Shown: positions 25,172 through 36,680, counted from the first letter of the stretch. The stretch: 64,000 nucleotides of DNA from Pseudisothecium myosuroides (GCA_951799445.1 OX637295.1:5518001-5582000), one strand, 5' to 3'. Numbers and translations are program-made. Notes: generated by a model not told the origin, from the sequence alone.

Positions 25172-25739
25172 GTAGTACTATCACTACAAGAAAATGGCCA
25201 CTTCCATGACTGCGGCGATATGACTTCGTGTCCGGAATGACTAAAAAGTGACTGCGGCTCCCTAATTGCACCGGCGGAGACAAAAAATCTAGCCGCATAG
25301 TCATCCTGCAGTCGCCCACATGACTTCGGGATGAACAGTGAACGACGGTGGAGCTTCATCCACTATGTTTCGTTCACAGCAGTCCCGCCCCGCTGACGTG
25401 AATGGAATGAAATCCATCATAAAAGCCGCAGTCATGCATTGTGACTGTGTGTCACTTCATGGCGTCTATGTCGCGACTTCCGCGTGACTATTACAATACT
25501 ACCAACTTTCAAAGGTTAAGGTTTTCTTTATCTTAGCTTGTATTCTTTTTCCTTTTTGCCGTTTCTGTCTTTTTTTTTATTTTTTGATCTTTCTGCCGCA
25601 CAAGACTAAGTGTTTCATAGCTTTCACCTTTTTTCTAACCTTTCATTTTTGAAATAACTTATTCTTCCTTTCTTTGATCTCCTCTTTTTTTTTTTGATCT
25701 CCTTTTCCATTTATTATTTTTTTTTATATACCTAAAGGA

Positions 25740-26500
25740 AATGACATTTCTAGTGGTTTCAAGTTTTTGGGCATTTTTTTTTACTTTGTACTTCTCTTTG
25801 CCACTTTCTCTTATACATGTTGAAAATGACCTCCTCTATTTATTATATTATTTCTTTTCTTTTTTAGAAATGACCATTTTAGTACTTCTAATTTTTTTTC
25901 CTAGAATTTGCTTCCCTATGCTCTCTTATACATTTTTGCCATATCCTCTTTGTTTATTATTTTGTTTCATTTCTGAATTGCAAATGACCGTTATATTACT
26001 TCCAATTTTTTTGGCTTTTTTTTGGCTCTTCACTTCTTTTTGCTACTCTCTCTTATACATTTTTGCCATTTCCTCTTCCATATGTTATTATTTTTTTTCC
26101 TTTTTTGAAATGACTATTTTAGTACTCTATTTTGGGGGGCTTTTAGGAGGAAATGTACTCATTTTTTCTACTCTCTTTTCTACTTTTTTTTAATCTCCTC
26201 TTTCATTCATTATTTGGTTTCATTTCCTTTTGGAAATAATTACTCTAGTAATTCCAGATTTATGGACTTATTTTCTTTGATCTCTCTTGCAATTTTTTCT
26301 AATCCTTACTTTTATTCATTATTTTATTTTATGTTGTTCCCAAAAATGACCAAGGTAGTACTTCTAATTTCTTTTTTCCTTTTTTCTCTTTGAACCTATT
26401 TTCTCTACTCTCTCTTACAAATTTTTTTGATCCTCTCTTTCAAGTATTATTTTATTTTATTTCTAGAAAGGACCGCATCATTACTTCTAATTTTGTTTTC
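25740..26500 (+). repeat. Tandem array, about 120-bp unit, about 6 copies
   Basis: T-rich units each begin near GAAATGACCATTTTAGTACTTC and end with a TTATTATTTT-like stretch, at roughly 25741, 25867, 25982, 26107, 26234, 26343 and 26465 (partial). The 150-codon open frame at 25741-26193 is made entirely of these units. Confidence 0.65.
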
Positions 26501-27260
26501 CATTGCAAAATGACTTCTTAAGACTACAAAATGTCTTCCTGAAACTGCTGAATGACTTCCTCAGACTACCAAATGACTTTTTGAGACTGCAGAATGACTT
26601 CTTAGGCTCCTACTTTAATACTGCTTCAGTGCCTTGTGCATTGTAAATTTGTGATGCATTGTGCAATTTTCAAACATCCTAAATACCTTTCATCACACTT
26701 TCCTTGCATCTATAGTACATTTTCATGTACGCCATATATAACGTGGATGGACAAAATTAAAAAAAGATGTTAGAAAATGTCAAAGAAAATATCCATTCCA
26801 ATTTCTTTCTCAAATTAGTCCATAATTTTTTATTTGAGATTTGAAATCTAAAACGATTTTTTGGAGTTGAAAGTGAGATTGATTTTCCAACTTCTTTTGG
26901 TTCCAAATTTTTAGAAAAAAATTAATCTACTATGCCTAAATGAGGTCTAAAACATTACTTGTAATTCAATTCCTGCGTTTTACATATTCCACATGGTTTG
27001 TCTTGCTTCCTACCACCCCACTTGTATAAAAGGCTTGTCGTTTCATCTTTTCATACTCACATTCTAAGTGGCTTTGGAAGCCACGTGACACACATGCCAA
27101 ATATGGTGTATGGCATATAATGTATGGCATGTGGTGTATAATGTATTGTATAAGGTGTATGGTGTATTATGAATGGTGTATTGTTGTGAAATTTTGAATG
27201 TACTCATATGTGACTATAGAATGACTACTTCCCATGCAATTGTCATTACATTCATTAAAG

Positions 27261-27345
27261 GAGATCTGAGCCTCTAGAAGACCGTTTCAGGGCTGTTTCC
27301 AATGTTGGGAACTAGCCCTTGCTATTAGAAAAAAAAATTATTAAA
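27261..27345. mobile_element. Left half of a CATTAG-type MITE
   Basis: It reads from AAAGGAGATCTGAG through GACCGTTTCAGGGCTGTTTCC and GGAACTAGCCC into an A/T run, like the first 110 bp of 38235-38517. The matching right half is at 36190-36329, 8.8 kb away. Confidence 0.5.
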
Positions 27346-28494
27346 AAAAAAATTCTTTTTTGGTACATCCTATCTAGGACATCATTATGTCCATTTCTAA
27401 GCTTTTAGAATCTTATCTTATAATGTGTATATCCTTTTGTTATTTAGTCATTGAACAAGCAAGTTTATAGTATTTACACAATATATCATAGTGTATTTCA
27501 TATTTCAGCATCCTATTCAACCATCATCCTATTTTTGACTTTTATATACCTATTCTTTTCCAAGTACTCTTCTATGCAGCTTGAAAGATATTAGGTTCTA
27601 TGCATAAGGACTAAAAAATAGCAGTATCTCATAGAGTTTTTCCAAAGTCTATTTCCATAATGTTCTAACAAAGAGTAACGAAAATAAGGAAAGCCAAGTT
27701 GTCTTCATTTGTGTAACTGCTCCAAGAAATAGAGAACCTCACATGTGTCCATTCCAATTCACAAAACACAAATGTATTGTTAGTGAGGAACAACAGGTGT
27801 CTACAGCTCTCTACGCTTGTTATCGCCTTTACAAAGAACAATCAAAACAAGAACGGTGTCGTGTAGAGAGGAGCGCGCTTAGGGAACACACAGGGTGTCT
27901 GGCTGCAAGTTGATGAGTGTAGATGGAGAATCTCAAAATTTGAATCTTCACTCGGTCTTCCAAGTCTTCAAGCTCAAATCTTCACCCGATCTTCAACCAT
28001 CCTATCATGTGGTGGCTCTATAGGGCCAAAGGTAAAGGTGTGTAATAAAAAACAAGGCCTCGGACGGGTAAAACGGGACAGCCAAACTACGAGCTGACCG
28101 TCCGAAAGATGGCTCCTAAACTTCAAACTCACGGTGACCAGGAAGCGCCTTTCACCAGTGGGAAAAATATAGAAGATCGACCATGTGGGTGATCAACCCC
28201 ACTTTGTCGCCACAAACATAAAACGGGGCTATTACTGGATACCCACGTAGCCCGCAACAATGTTTACAGTGCAAAAGAAAATGAGAACAACAAGCCTCCA
28301 AAACTGGCTAGGAATAACAATAAAAGTACAACGAGCCTCCAAAATCGGCTAGGAATAACAAGCCATAAGCCACAACACACGAATCTTCAATCTTCTTGTA
28401 TTCAAGTCTTGGTTTCTTCAAATCTCTTCAAAACTCCTCCAACCCCAATTCCTTCTCCTTGATCAAACTTTGGTGTGATGCCACGGCTATTCTA
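27346..28494. other. Interior of composite element, no gene
   Basis: No open frame is supported. A short imperfect duplication of AACGAGCCTCCAAAATCGGC type (period about 45 bp) lies at about 28290-28370. Confidence 0.4.
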
Positions 28495-29030
28495 CAAATT
28501 CAAATGAGATGTGTAATAGCTTTTTGGAAAGCTTACACAAATCTCTCCTTTATCTCTAAAACTCAACTCAAACTAACACTCTGTCCATATTTTAGGACCA
28601 CTCAAAGTTTCGGCCTCAAAGTTTAAAGGCAGCAGACCCTCCTTCACTTCTACACTCGAAAATCACTCATACATGCTTCAAATATAACAAATGATAGCTT
28701 TATGGAAAGCTAGCAAAAATCTCTACATTTTCTCTAAATTTCAACTCAAACTAACACTATGTCCATCTATTATGGTCCCTCGAAGTTTTGGTTCTTAAGA
28801 ATTGAAGGCATCAGACCTTCCTTCACTTCCTTACTCATAAATCACTCATACATGCTTCAAACACAACGAATGTTAGCTTTATAGAAAGCTAACAAAATTT
28901 TCTACATCCTCTTCAAATTTCATTGCAAACTAAAGATCTGTCCGTGTTTTATGGTTGGTCGAAGTCTCTGCCCCTTCAATTGGGAGGCAGCAGACCTTCC
29001 TCCATTCAAACTAACACAAATCTCAACTCA
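28495..29030. repeat. Tandem array, about 179-bp unit, three copies
   Basis: Three units start near 28499, 28677 and 28856. Shared landmarks are TAGCTTTATGGAAAGCTA, TCAACTCAAACTAACAC, and GGCAGCAGACCTTCCT. The third unit is the most diverged at its right end. Confidence 0.7.
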
Positions 29031-29495
29031 CAACTTCAATTCAAGCAAGAGAGGACTTTTTGGAAAGACAACAATATGATATCAAAACTCACCAACTTTC
29101 ATTTCAAAATTCGTAAAACTCCACACACAATAGCCCTCCAAACATTCGGATCTTGTCAACTACAACGAAAGAGAAGATGAATAGTGTTCACCTTTTTTCG
29201 CACCTTATCAACAACTCCATACTTTCTAAGCAAGTGGCAATCAGCCCTTAACTTGCTCCTAAAGCTAACTTTCAACCATTGACCCTCCTATTTGGCCCCA
29301 CAACTATATCTTTATCTTTAATTTAGAAGGAAAATCACTTCAAAGTTCACCTAGAAGGCAAACATTTCCATCCTTTCCTTCTACAACTATAACCATACAA
29401 AATCCTTTCTATAAAATACTCCAAATATAAATATAAGCACTAACATCAAATCAATGCCTATTAGAGGTAAAAAAACTAGAATTTCAAGACAAACT

Positions 29496-29954
29496 TCACT
29501 CCATCTGCAAGAACTTGAAAATGCGCTTGATAGTCGCAGCGACATATTCAGCACGATCCGCCTTCGTTAAGGGATTGACCGGCCCCTCTAACCATCGTTG
29601 GTGGCCACGACTCCCCTTAATTGGTCTGACCATACAAAAATATTGGTCGTTGTTTAGACCCTCAAAACTCCCTTCAAATGTCACTTCACGGCTACCGGAT
29701 TCAACACGTCCAACTTGTAACAAGATTACCAACGCACGAGCATCCTTCTGAAGGTTCCCGTGTCATTGCTGCTCAATACGAGGCTGCTTTGGCAGTCGAG
29801 AAGGCCCAGCTTCATCTCGTGGATGCACAAATGGAAATGACAATTCACGTGGCAGAAGCGACTCATTCGGCAGTTGCGACAATGAAAGTTCAAATTCAGC
29901 CTCCAGTTGAGGCTCTTCATCTTGAGACTCAGAAAAAATCCTCCAGTTTGACAT
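29496..29954 (-). pseudogene. Unknown 152-codon frame split by one in-frame TGA
   Basis: A minus-strand ATG at 29954 opens 63 codons (start MSNWRIFSESQDEEPQ), stops at a TGA (29765-29763) and then stays open in the same frame for 88 more codons, to 29496. The second part (LQKDARALVILLQVGRVESG, later GPVNPLTKADRAEYV) looks like real protein. No family was recognised; a retroelement gag-like protein or a captured host gene are both possible. A TATA box stands about 65 bp upstream of the ATG. The single stop suggests recent decay or unusual decoding; decay is far more likely. Confidence 0.35.
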
Positions 29955-30018
29955 TTCAAATCTAAAGTAAGAAACAAAACCACTACTGGAATTCAATGAA
30001 GCTCTAAGGCAAAATTGT

Positions 30019-30030
30019 CCTTTTATATAG
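30019..30030 (-). promoter_or_regulatory. TATA-box-like site
   Basis: The minus strand reads CTATATAAAAGG here, a canonical plant TATA box, about 65 bp upstream of the ATG at 29954. The spacing suits a start site near 29995. Confidence 0.4.
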
Positions 30031-30578
30031 ATGTCATACACCTTTTGGAACGGCGTCACCTTGAAACTACTCAATAAAACATATTATAATATGTTTTTAC
30101 ACTGTGTATAAATCTACAACAGGACAACGGTGTGACCGTGAGGCCCTGTCCTAGGTAAACAATAATGTTAGTTTATTGATATTGGATAGAAGGAAAATTA
30201 AACAAAAATAATTAGCAAGAAAATTGATAAAGATGATTTTGTTTTAGGTGGTGAATATTATAACTATTTACATTAGTTGATTGCAAGGTTTTGCTAAGAA
30301 ATCAGTGAAAAATATTCAACCATGTATTATTGTAAAATTTTATGTCACTTTGGAAAAAATGTTTTAAATATTTGTAGTAAAATCATAAATTTTATGCAGT
30401 ATATTCTATTTTGGTATTTTATAATAAGAGAAATTACTTTATAATATTTCATATAAAAGACGACCAAAAACAATGTTGGAAAATTAAATTCTTTCAATAT
30501 GTTTATATTCAAAGATATCCTTAGGATGGTATTCTTCACTAGGTTCAATAGATATACCAATATTAGGTACAAAAGCTT
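30031..30578. other. Interior of composite element, no gene
   Basis: AT-rich with no supported gene or repeat. Confidence 0.4.
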
Positions 30579-30935
30579 CATCACAAAGTTTAGACCTTAC
30601 GATTTGGCAACAATTATCGTGCAGTTATCATTGTTTCATGGGTTTGTACCATAATCGCACTAACTCAATGTATTTTTACGCACTGAATCAGTGCAAAAAC
30701 AATGAATATCAATAGCGTACGGTTTATGTACTTTAAGCATATGATTGCTGTGCAATTTTAACACAACAATTGTATAGTTAAAGTACATAAACCGTACGCT
30801 ATTGATATTCATTGTTTTCGCACTGATTCAGTGCGTAAAAATACACTGAGTCAGTGTGATTATGGTACGAACCCATGAAACAATGAAAACCGCACGATAA
30901 TTGTTGCCAAATCGTAAGGTCTAAACTTTGTGATG
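30579..30935. mobile_element. Fold-back element, CATCACAAAG family, copy 2 (357 bp)
   Basis: The ends and the outer 65-70 bp match copies 1 and 3, but the palindromic core is different: it contains CACTGAATCAGTG and a long arm with AAACCGTACGCTATTG. The two arms still pair across nearly the whole length. Confidence 0.7.
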
Positions 30936-32993
30936 TTGTTGTAGTAAAAGATTTTTTTTGGAATTAATTTGAACTTTAGTTAATCAATTACTTTAGTTTG
31001 TAATTAACTTTGTACAACATTGTCGGTAATGAAAAATCTTTATATACTATAGAATTACATCATATTTTCTAATTAAATTTTTGTTTAAATTTTATATATA
31101 CTTTAAACATCATCTAACTTGATTATATGTTAATTTGTTATTTGGAAAAAACTCCAAAAAATTACTAGCTTTATTTTTGAAACTATTATTTTTTAAATCA
31201 TTTAAGATTGTTTAAAAAACAAAAATTGTATCCTTTCTAGTTTATGTAAGGCCAATTTCTATTTTACTTAAGATTTGCAAAATCATTATCATTATTTTCA
31301 ATAAAAATGTGAACAATGTTTGTATTAGTTTATTTTATTTTTTGATTTTAATAAATTAATATATTCAATTATTTGTTGATTAATAATATTAAAGTCCTTA
31401 TATAAAGACATAAAGACGTTCTTGTCTAAAGACCTAAAATTTTATACTATTTCTATATTATTTAATCATAGATTTCTCAATAAATTTGCCTTTTTTTCAT
31501 TCATTTTTGTTGACTAATATATCTTGTTAGATTTTTTTATTTTGTGATTTATATTGTATCATTTATTGATTTTAATAGGATTTTTAAATAGAATATTAAA
31601 TTTAAAATGCAAATTGTCTAAACAATTTTATTTAGTATTGAATCAATTTTTTGTTGTAAATTCTATGGAGTTTGTATTTGTTCTTTTGTTGCTCCTTTAT
31701 ATTCATTATCTTCATATTATAAATCCAAATCTATAACATTATTTTACATTGTTTCAGTTGATATATAGAACCATCTAAAACTTCAATTGGTTCAAAATGA
31801 GTATTTCTAAAAGCCATATACAATATTTCATTGTTAAATTTCCTACAAAATATAGTAGCTATTATTACATTTTTTTTATTCCAAACACTAATTTGTTTTT
31901 CCAAGTAATTAGATATTCATTTAATTGTAGAAAAATCACCCCACAATTCTTATTGACATGCTCTCTATATATTGATTTTCATTTCAAACTACTCCATTAT
32001 GTAAATCATCCAAAAAAGATTCATTTAATTCCATTGATCAAATTTTCCATTGCTAAACACTATTCATTGCTCACTGCTAAACATTGTTTTAAAAAATGTA
32101 TTACATTTATTCATAAATTTGATGATGATTAGATATATTATAATAAATATGCAATTAAATCAAATAAACAATCTTCTACATTATGATGAAACCTATATTG
32201 TATCAAAGATTATAACATTTAATTTCTCATCTAATTTTTCCATGTGTATATTTATGTGTATATATAATTTAAAAATCAACTATTTTGACATATTTTGGCT
32301 ATTATCTACCTTTGTAGAAGCTGGTGGAGGTGGGTTCTTTGTAGATCTCCAAAAGCAAAGTATATCAAATTTTTCTATACAAATTTTTCCACAAATTGTA
32401 ATACCCATACAAAGTCGCTATAGTACAAATATACAAATATACAAATGTACAAATGTACAAATATACAAATATACATGCAAACAATATAAAAATGTTAGAT
32501 AGATAAAACAAATCATTGAATTGAAATTCAAATATAAGCCAAATAATTGCAAAAGAAATGAATACTCCAACTACTCCAATATAAATCATAATCGTGAATA
32601 TAAATATGATGAAAATTTCTAAAAGAAAACTTGGTCAAAACCAATGACCAGAAATTGCCTACAATATGTACACACTTATCATAAGCTATATAACATAGTA
32701 GATAGATAAAACTTACATCTCTACATCAAGTTTTTTTGGACCTGTAGCAAAACACATAACATGTAAACGTGAATCTTGCACACTAATTTGACATATGGAA
32801 GAGTACCTATGCAGACCAAAAGGAACGCTCAAACATCACTAGTAAGGTAAAACCTAGGACAACGTACATTAGGGTAGTGTTGGCTGAAGGTTAAAGAACA
32901 ACTCCATTCATACAATTCATATTGAAGTATTTGTGTCGTCGATAAAAACTGGAATGATAATTGCCCAAGCATAACACTAAGGTCAAACTAGAA
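30936..32993. other. AT-rich interior of composite element
   Basis: Only spurious AT-rich open frames are present. A short ATACAA-type microsatellite lies at about 32430-32475. Confidence 0.45.
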
Positions 32994-34341
32994 CTTGTAT
33001 CAACAGTGCCCTTGCCAGCTCTCCTCCAACCAAGATTTTAATAGGATTAATCAACTCGTGTTTATATCTGAACAGACAAAAGACAAAATAAATTAAGGAA
33101 ACAAGGGGAGAAACACATGCAACTAGAGGGATTTTGTAACAAATTATATGAATAAATGGAGCCCAATTCATGAGAAAAACGTTACCCTTTCACTTCCGAA
33201 AGAGCGAGAGCAAATAATCAACTAATATCTTTATCATCCACAACACACAACATACTAGGCATTCTTACTTGGTTATCACTAATCTCATCAACTCTTGCTC
33301 TAATGTAGTCCATGCCACTTCAATACCACTTATTTGCTTGATAAACTCTTTAATCATTCTGCAGAAGGCACAAAGTCGCAAAGAACTAAAGAAAAGCATG
33401 CTAAAAGAAAATTAATTATTTAATGTAGAAGAGATGCTGCCCACAAGGCAAATTCCGTGATGAGATCAAAATGCTACTTTGACATCTCAAGTTGCATATT
33501 TTACAGACAAGATGTCACATCAAAAGTGAGAAACACAATATAGGCAGAAATATTGCACCTTATTGTTCATCATTTTATTCCAATTTTGCCAATAACATCA
33601 CAAGCTCACTTTCAAACGAGCAAATAAAAGGTTCAAGAGCTAGTCTAAGATTTGGAATGCAGACTTCCAAGAATGGACTGTAGAATGCAAGAAACTTGAA
33701 CTATAATCAACAAAAGGAACCTGTTCAAGGGGTTTGCATCCTCATCAAGTCTGTACACTCGGCATCTAATTATATTTGAAACCAAGACTCCAAAGCACAA
33801 AAAATTCAGAAAATGCTCAAACAGTCCACAGTATGATAAAATATTACATCCAGCAGAGAGTTAATGATTGAACTTTCTGACTAAACAGTCAACCCAATAT
33901 TGTAAGATTCTCTAATTCCACCTGATTCCTTAAATCAACAATAACTACCCACAAGTTAGGATTCCATAAGAGAAAAATGCTTTGATTTTAAACTTCTCAT
34001 GCAAGGCAATTAGGAACGCCAAAAAAAGTATAATCTAGCGCATGGTTTTTAAAAAGACAGTACAACGGCTTTTAAATTCATAACTAATCCAATAAAAGCC
34101 CAAATAATACTTATTACAAATTTGAATAGGTCATTGTGAAGACTCACTTCTAATTTTATTAGTTGTGTGACCAACACATGAAATATTCTTCATTCATTCT
34201 GGTGATATAAAAATTAGTCCTATTTGAACCATTAATCATTCACAACAAGATCTCATTTCAAAACCATGAATCCTTAGAATAAGCTTGTGAAAGGCAACTT
34301 ACAACAACTATATCCTCAACATCGTCCAGCTCGTTCGCCAT
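32994..34341 (-). pseudogene. Captured or broken gene fragment; one exon NCA2/DGS1-like
   Basis: Three exon-like pieces with splice signals lie on the minus strand. (1) An ATG at 34341 opens MANELDDVEDIVV and ends at donor GTAAGT (34303/34302). (2) 33358-33269 follows an acceptor CTGCAG, is open in one frame (IKQISGIEVAWTTLEQELM) and ends at GTAAGA. (3) 33067-32994 follows TCTGTTCAG and encodes YKHELINPIK then GGELARALLIQV, which resembles a conserved stretch of the NCA2 family (plant DGS1, mitochondrial outer membrane). The last piece ends without a good donor and runs into a stop. The surroundings are less AT-rich than the rest of the composite element. That the three pieces are one gene is inferred; the NCA2 assignment is from memory of the family. 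Confidence 0.4.
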
Positions 34342-35158
34342 CGCCAAACACTCCACAGCAACGAGTCCTGTTAAAACCCTGAATCACGTGTAAGACTCCA
34401 AATGACTAGATTGCCCATGTTGACAGACCAGGATTCATTAGTCGCTAAAAAACAGAAGAGCTAAAATAAGAGATTACATGTAATCTTTCATAATGTTGCT
34501 AATCACTTCAAAACAAGCTTACTCCGCAAACACGTCATTCATTCATTCATTCATTCAATCCCGAGAAAAGAACTCCCAATACACCCCAAAAACATCAAAC
34601 ACAAACTCCACACTCTGCAAAACCCAGAATCCTCTTACACAAAATTCACAAAAACGAGTAGCACAATGTGAAAACGAACCCAAAAAATTTGAGCAAACGG
34701 TGAGAATTCCAAGGAAAGTAAGGTAGGCAAGGAGAGCTTGAGAATTTGGGGTTGCTGTGGAATACTCAGGTATACTCTGGAATAAATTTGATGTGAGCCT
34801 CCCACCCCATCTCATCTGCTTTCTCTCCGCAATTAGGGTTTGTAAAATCCGAAGCATTGATTTTCGAGAAGGCTAGGCAGGTTTTCGCCAACCTGAGCAC
34901 TGGAAGAGCTTGCAACGTCGTCACCAGGGCCATCGTCAAGCAAATGAGAACCTGATTTTCTAAAACGAGAAGAGAGTCGAAATCAGAGCATCGAATTTTG
35001 ACATCCAACTAGCCTTCATTGCATTGGTGAGAGGAGAACAATTGATGAGAGGAGAACAATTGACAAAACAAACGCACGAAGATCACCCTTGTTCTCCAAA
35101 CCTAGCTTCGGGGAAAAAAAGCGTCAACACACGCAAGGGGCCGCCCAGGCGGACCCTT
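34342..35158. other. Possible upstream region of the captured gene fragment
   Basis: It is relatively GC-rich. It could be 5' leader and promoter belonging to the fragment at 34341. An ATTC/GAATG microsatellite is at about 34537-34558. No ATG-started reading frame here is convincing. A duplicated GAGAGGAGAACAATTGA unit lies at about 35029-35062. Confidence 0.35.
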
Positions 35159-35230
35159 ATCTTGACCACGTCATCAATCTTGACCACGTCATCAATCTTG
35201 ACCACGTCATCAATCTTGACCACATCATCA
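35159..35230 (+). repeat. 18-bp minisatellite, four copies
   Basis: Four head-to-tail copies of ATCTTGACCACGTCATCA; the fourth has CACATC for CACGTC. Each perfect unit carries CCACGTCA, an ACGT-core box of the kind bound by plant bZIP factors. Confidence 0.9.
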
Positions 35231-35454
35231 TGAGTGTGAACGCGGTTGTAGATAAGATTTGGAAACTCAAAACCAAAGTCGATGTGGAGTCGTTGCCATA
35301 AGATAGTCTCTGTCCAAAGGACAGAGCCAACAAATTAAACATGCAAGGCAGTAACTTAACCCTTTTCAAAAAAAACTCAGTATTCTTTGCTTGACCTGAT
35401 TGCCATTTGTTCGCTGCGACGAAGCCATTCTGAAGTAAGTTAGCAGCAGATAAG

Positions 35455-35701
35455 ATGCCACCGATCAGAACCACTCACGCTCCCTTGACTTGGTACAAAG
35501 ACTCCAGTCTTGCAATATCGCAGCAACAACCATCAACCCGAAAAGAAGGCTGGTTACTGGCAGTTTTTGTTTTTAAAGGTAATTTTACCCTTGTGAGTTG
35601 CTGTTGCATTGTTCATCCTGGTTTGCAGGGTATACAGTAAAGCCGGTCCTGGATACCCGCTCAAACCCGTTCCATTTGTTGGTACTCGACCCTACTACTT
35701 G
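35455..35701 (+). pseudogene. Exon-like fragment with intron signals, unknown
   Basis: An ATG at 35455 opens about 42 codons (start MPPIRTTHAPLTWYKDSS) to a donor-like GGTAATTTT. An acceptor TTTGCAG follows near 35630. In the splice phase the frame then reads KPVLDTRSNPFHLL to a stop near 35703; another frame is open for PGYPLKPVPFVGTRPYYLL. Neither matches a family I recognise. It is probably another captured gene piece within the composite element. Confidence 0.25.
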
Positions 35702-35755
35702 TTAAATCGTGCAGCAAGGGCCCAATTCAAGTGTGTTTGTAAGTCACAGGTGGTT

Positions 35756-36020
35756 TAAGCAACTAAATTAATTGGTGCTTATTTATTTGACAGCATATTA
35801 GCTAATTAAATTAGCAGACACTACAGTAGTTCTTAGTTAGCTGTAATCTAATTATTTTGATGTCCTAAAGGAAGGTTATCAAGACCCAGATCTTCCTGAA
35901 TCTTTTATCAGCAATTTATAGTGTGATGAAGGTACAATTTCAGGCCATATCCTTCATAAATTTAAAAAAACAAACAGTAAGGCATGAGGTGTTAGATTTT
36001 CAAATGTAAATCCCATTCTC

Positions 36021-36051
<31 letters not shown>

Positions 36052-36189
36052 TCCCATTCTCTTTTAACCATGAGTGGTAAACAGATTTTCTCAAAAATAT
36101 ATATATAAAAAAAAATCCGTCATAGACATTTTGAGCATGATCAAGTATCTATGCCTTGTCAAGTGCTAACTCTTGGAAATGGAAGTTTG
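35756..36189. other. Interior of composite element
   Basis: No gene is supported. At 36008-36065 a T/A tract is bracketed by two copies of AAATCCCATTCTC. Confidence 0.4.
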
Positions 36190-36329
36190 AAAAAAAGAAA
36201 AAAAATGACGTGGCAGTCGCTTGGCCACGTCAGACTAGCCATTTGGCAGCATCCCAACATTCCTGCAAAGTTCCCACAGTTCGAAAACTCACAGTCTCTT
36301 AGAAGCCCGAATCTCCTCTAATGCTTTTT
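36190..36329. mobile_element. Right half of a CATTAG-type MITE
   Basis: It contains GACGTGGCAGTCGCTTGGCC, GGGAACTTTGC (as inverse) and the end CGAATCTCCTCTAATG, matching the right half of 38235-38517. See the left half at 27261. Confidence 0.5.
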
Positions 36330-36528
36330 TGCATACATTGCCACAACTTTAAAATGATAGGAAAATGACTCTCTAAATTCTTGGGGAGTGATTTGAATCC
36401 TAAATCGATCTCACTTAAAAAAGACTACAAAATGACATGCTATTTGGCAATCTACCAAAATGGCGTAAAATGACTACATAATGACTTCTAAATAACTACA
36501 AAATGACTTCTAAACAACGTCTGACGTG

Positions 36529-36680
36529 AACGTCCACGTCAGATGTGTAAGGGGTCTGTGGCGTGACTTGAGAATGACTTCCAAATGATGTCCACGTCAG
36601 ATGTGTAAGGGGTCTGTGGCGTGACTTGAGAATGACTTCCAAATGATGTCCATGTCAGATGTATAAGGAGTCTGACGCAA
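36529..36680 (+). repeat. Subterminal tandem repeat, about 66-bp unit
   Basis: Just over two copies of a unit containing CCACGTCAGATGTGTAAGGG and GACTTGAGAATGACTTCC. It lies in the right subterminal zone of the composite element. Confidence 0.75.

Noticed and set aside
25741..26193. 150-codon open frame rich in Phe, Leu and Ser, looks membrane-like
   Set aside because: It is made of about four units of the T-rich 120-bp tandem array; hydrophobicity follows from T-rich codons.
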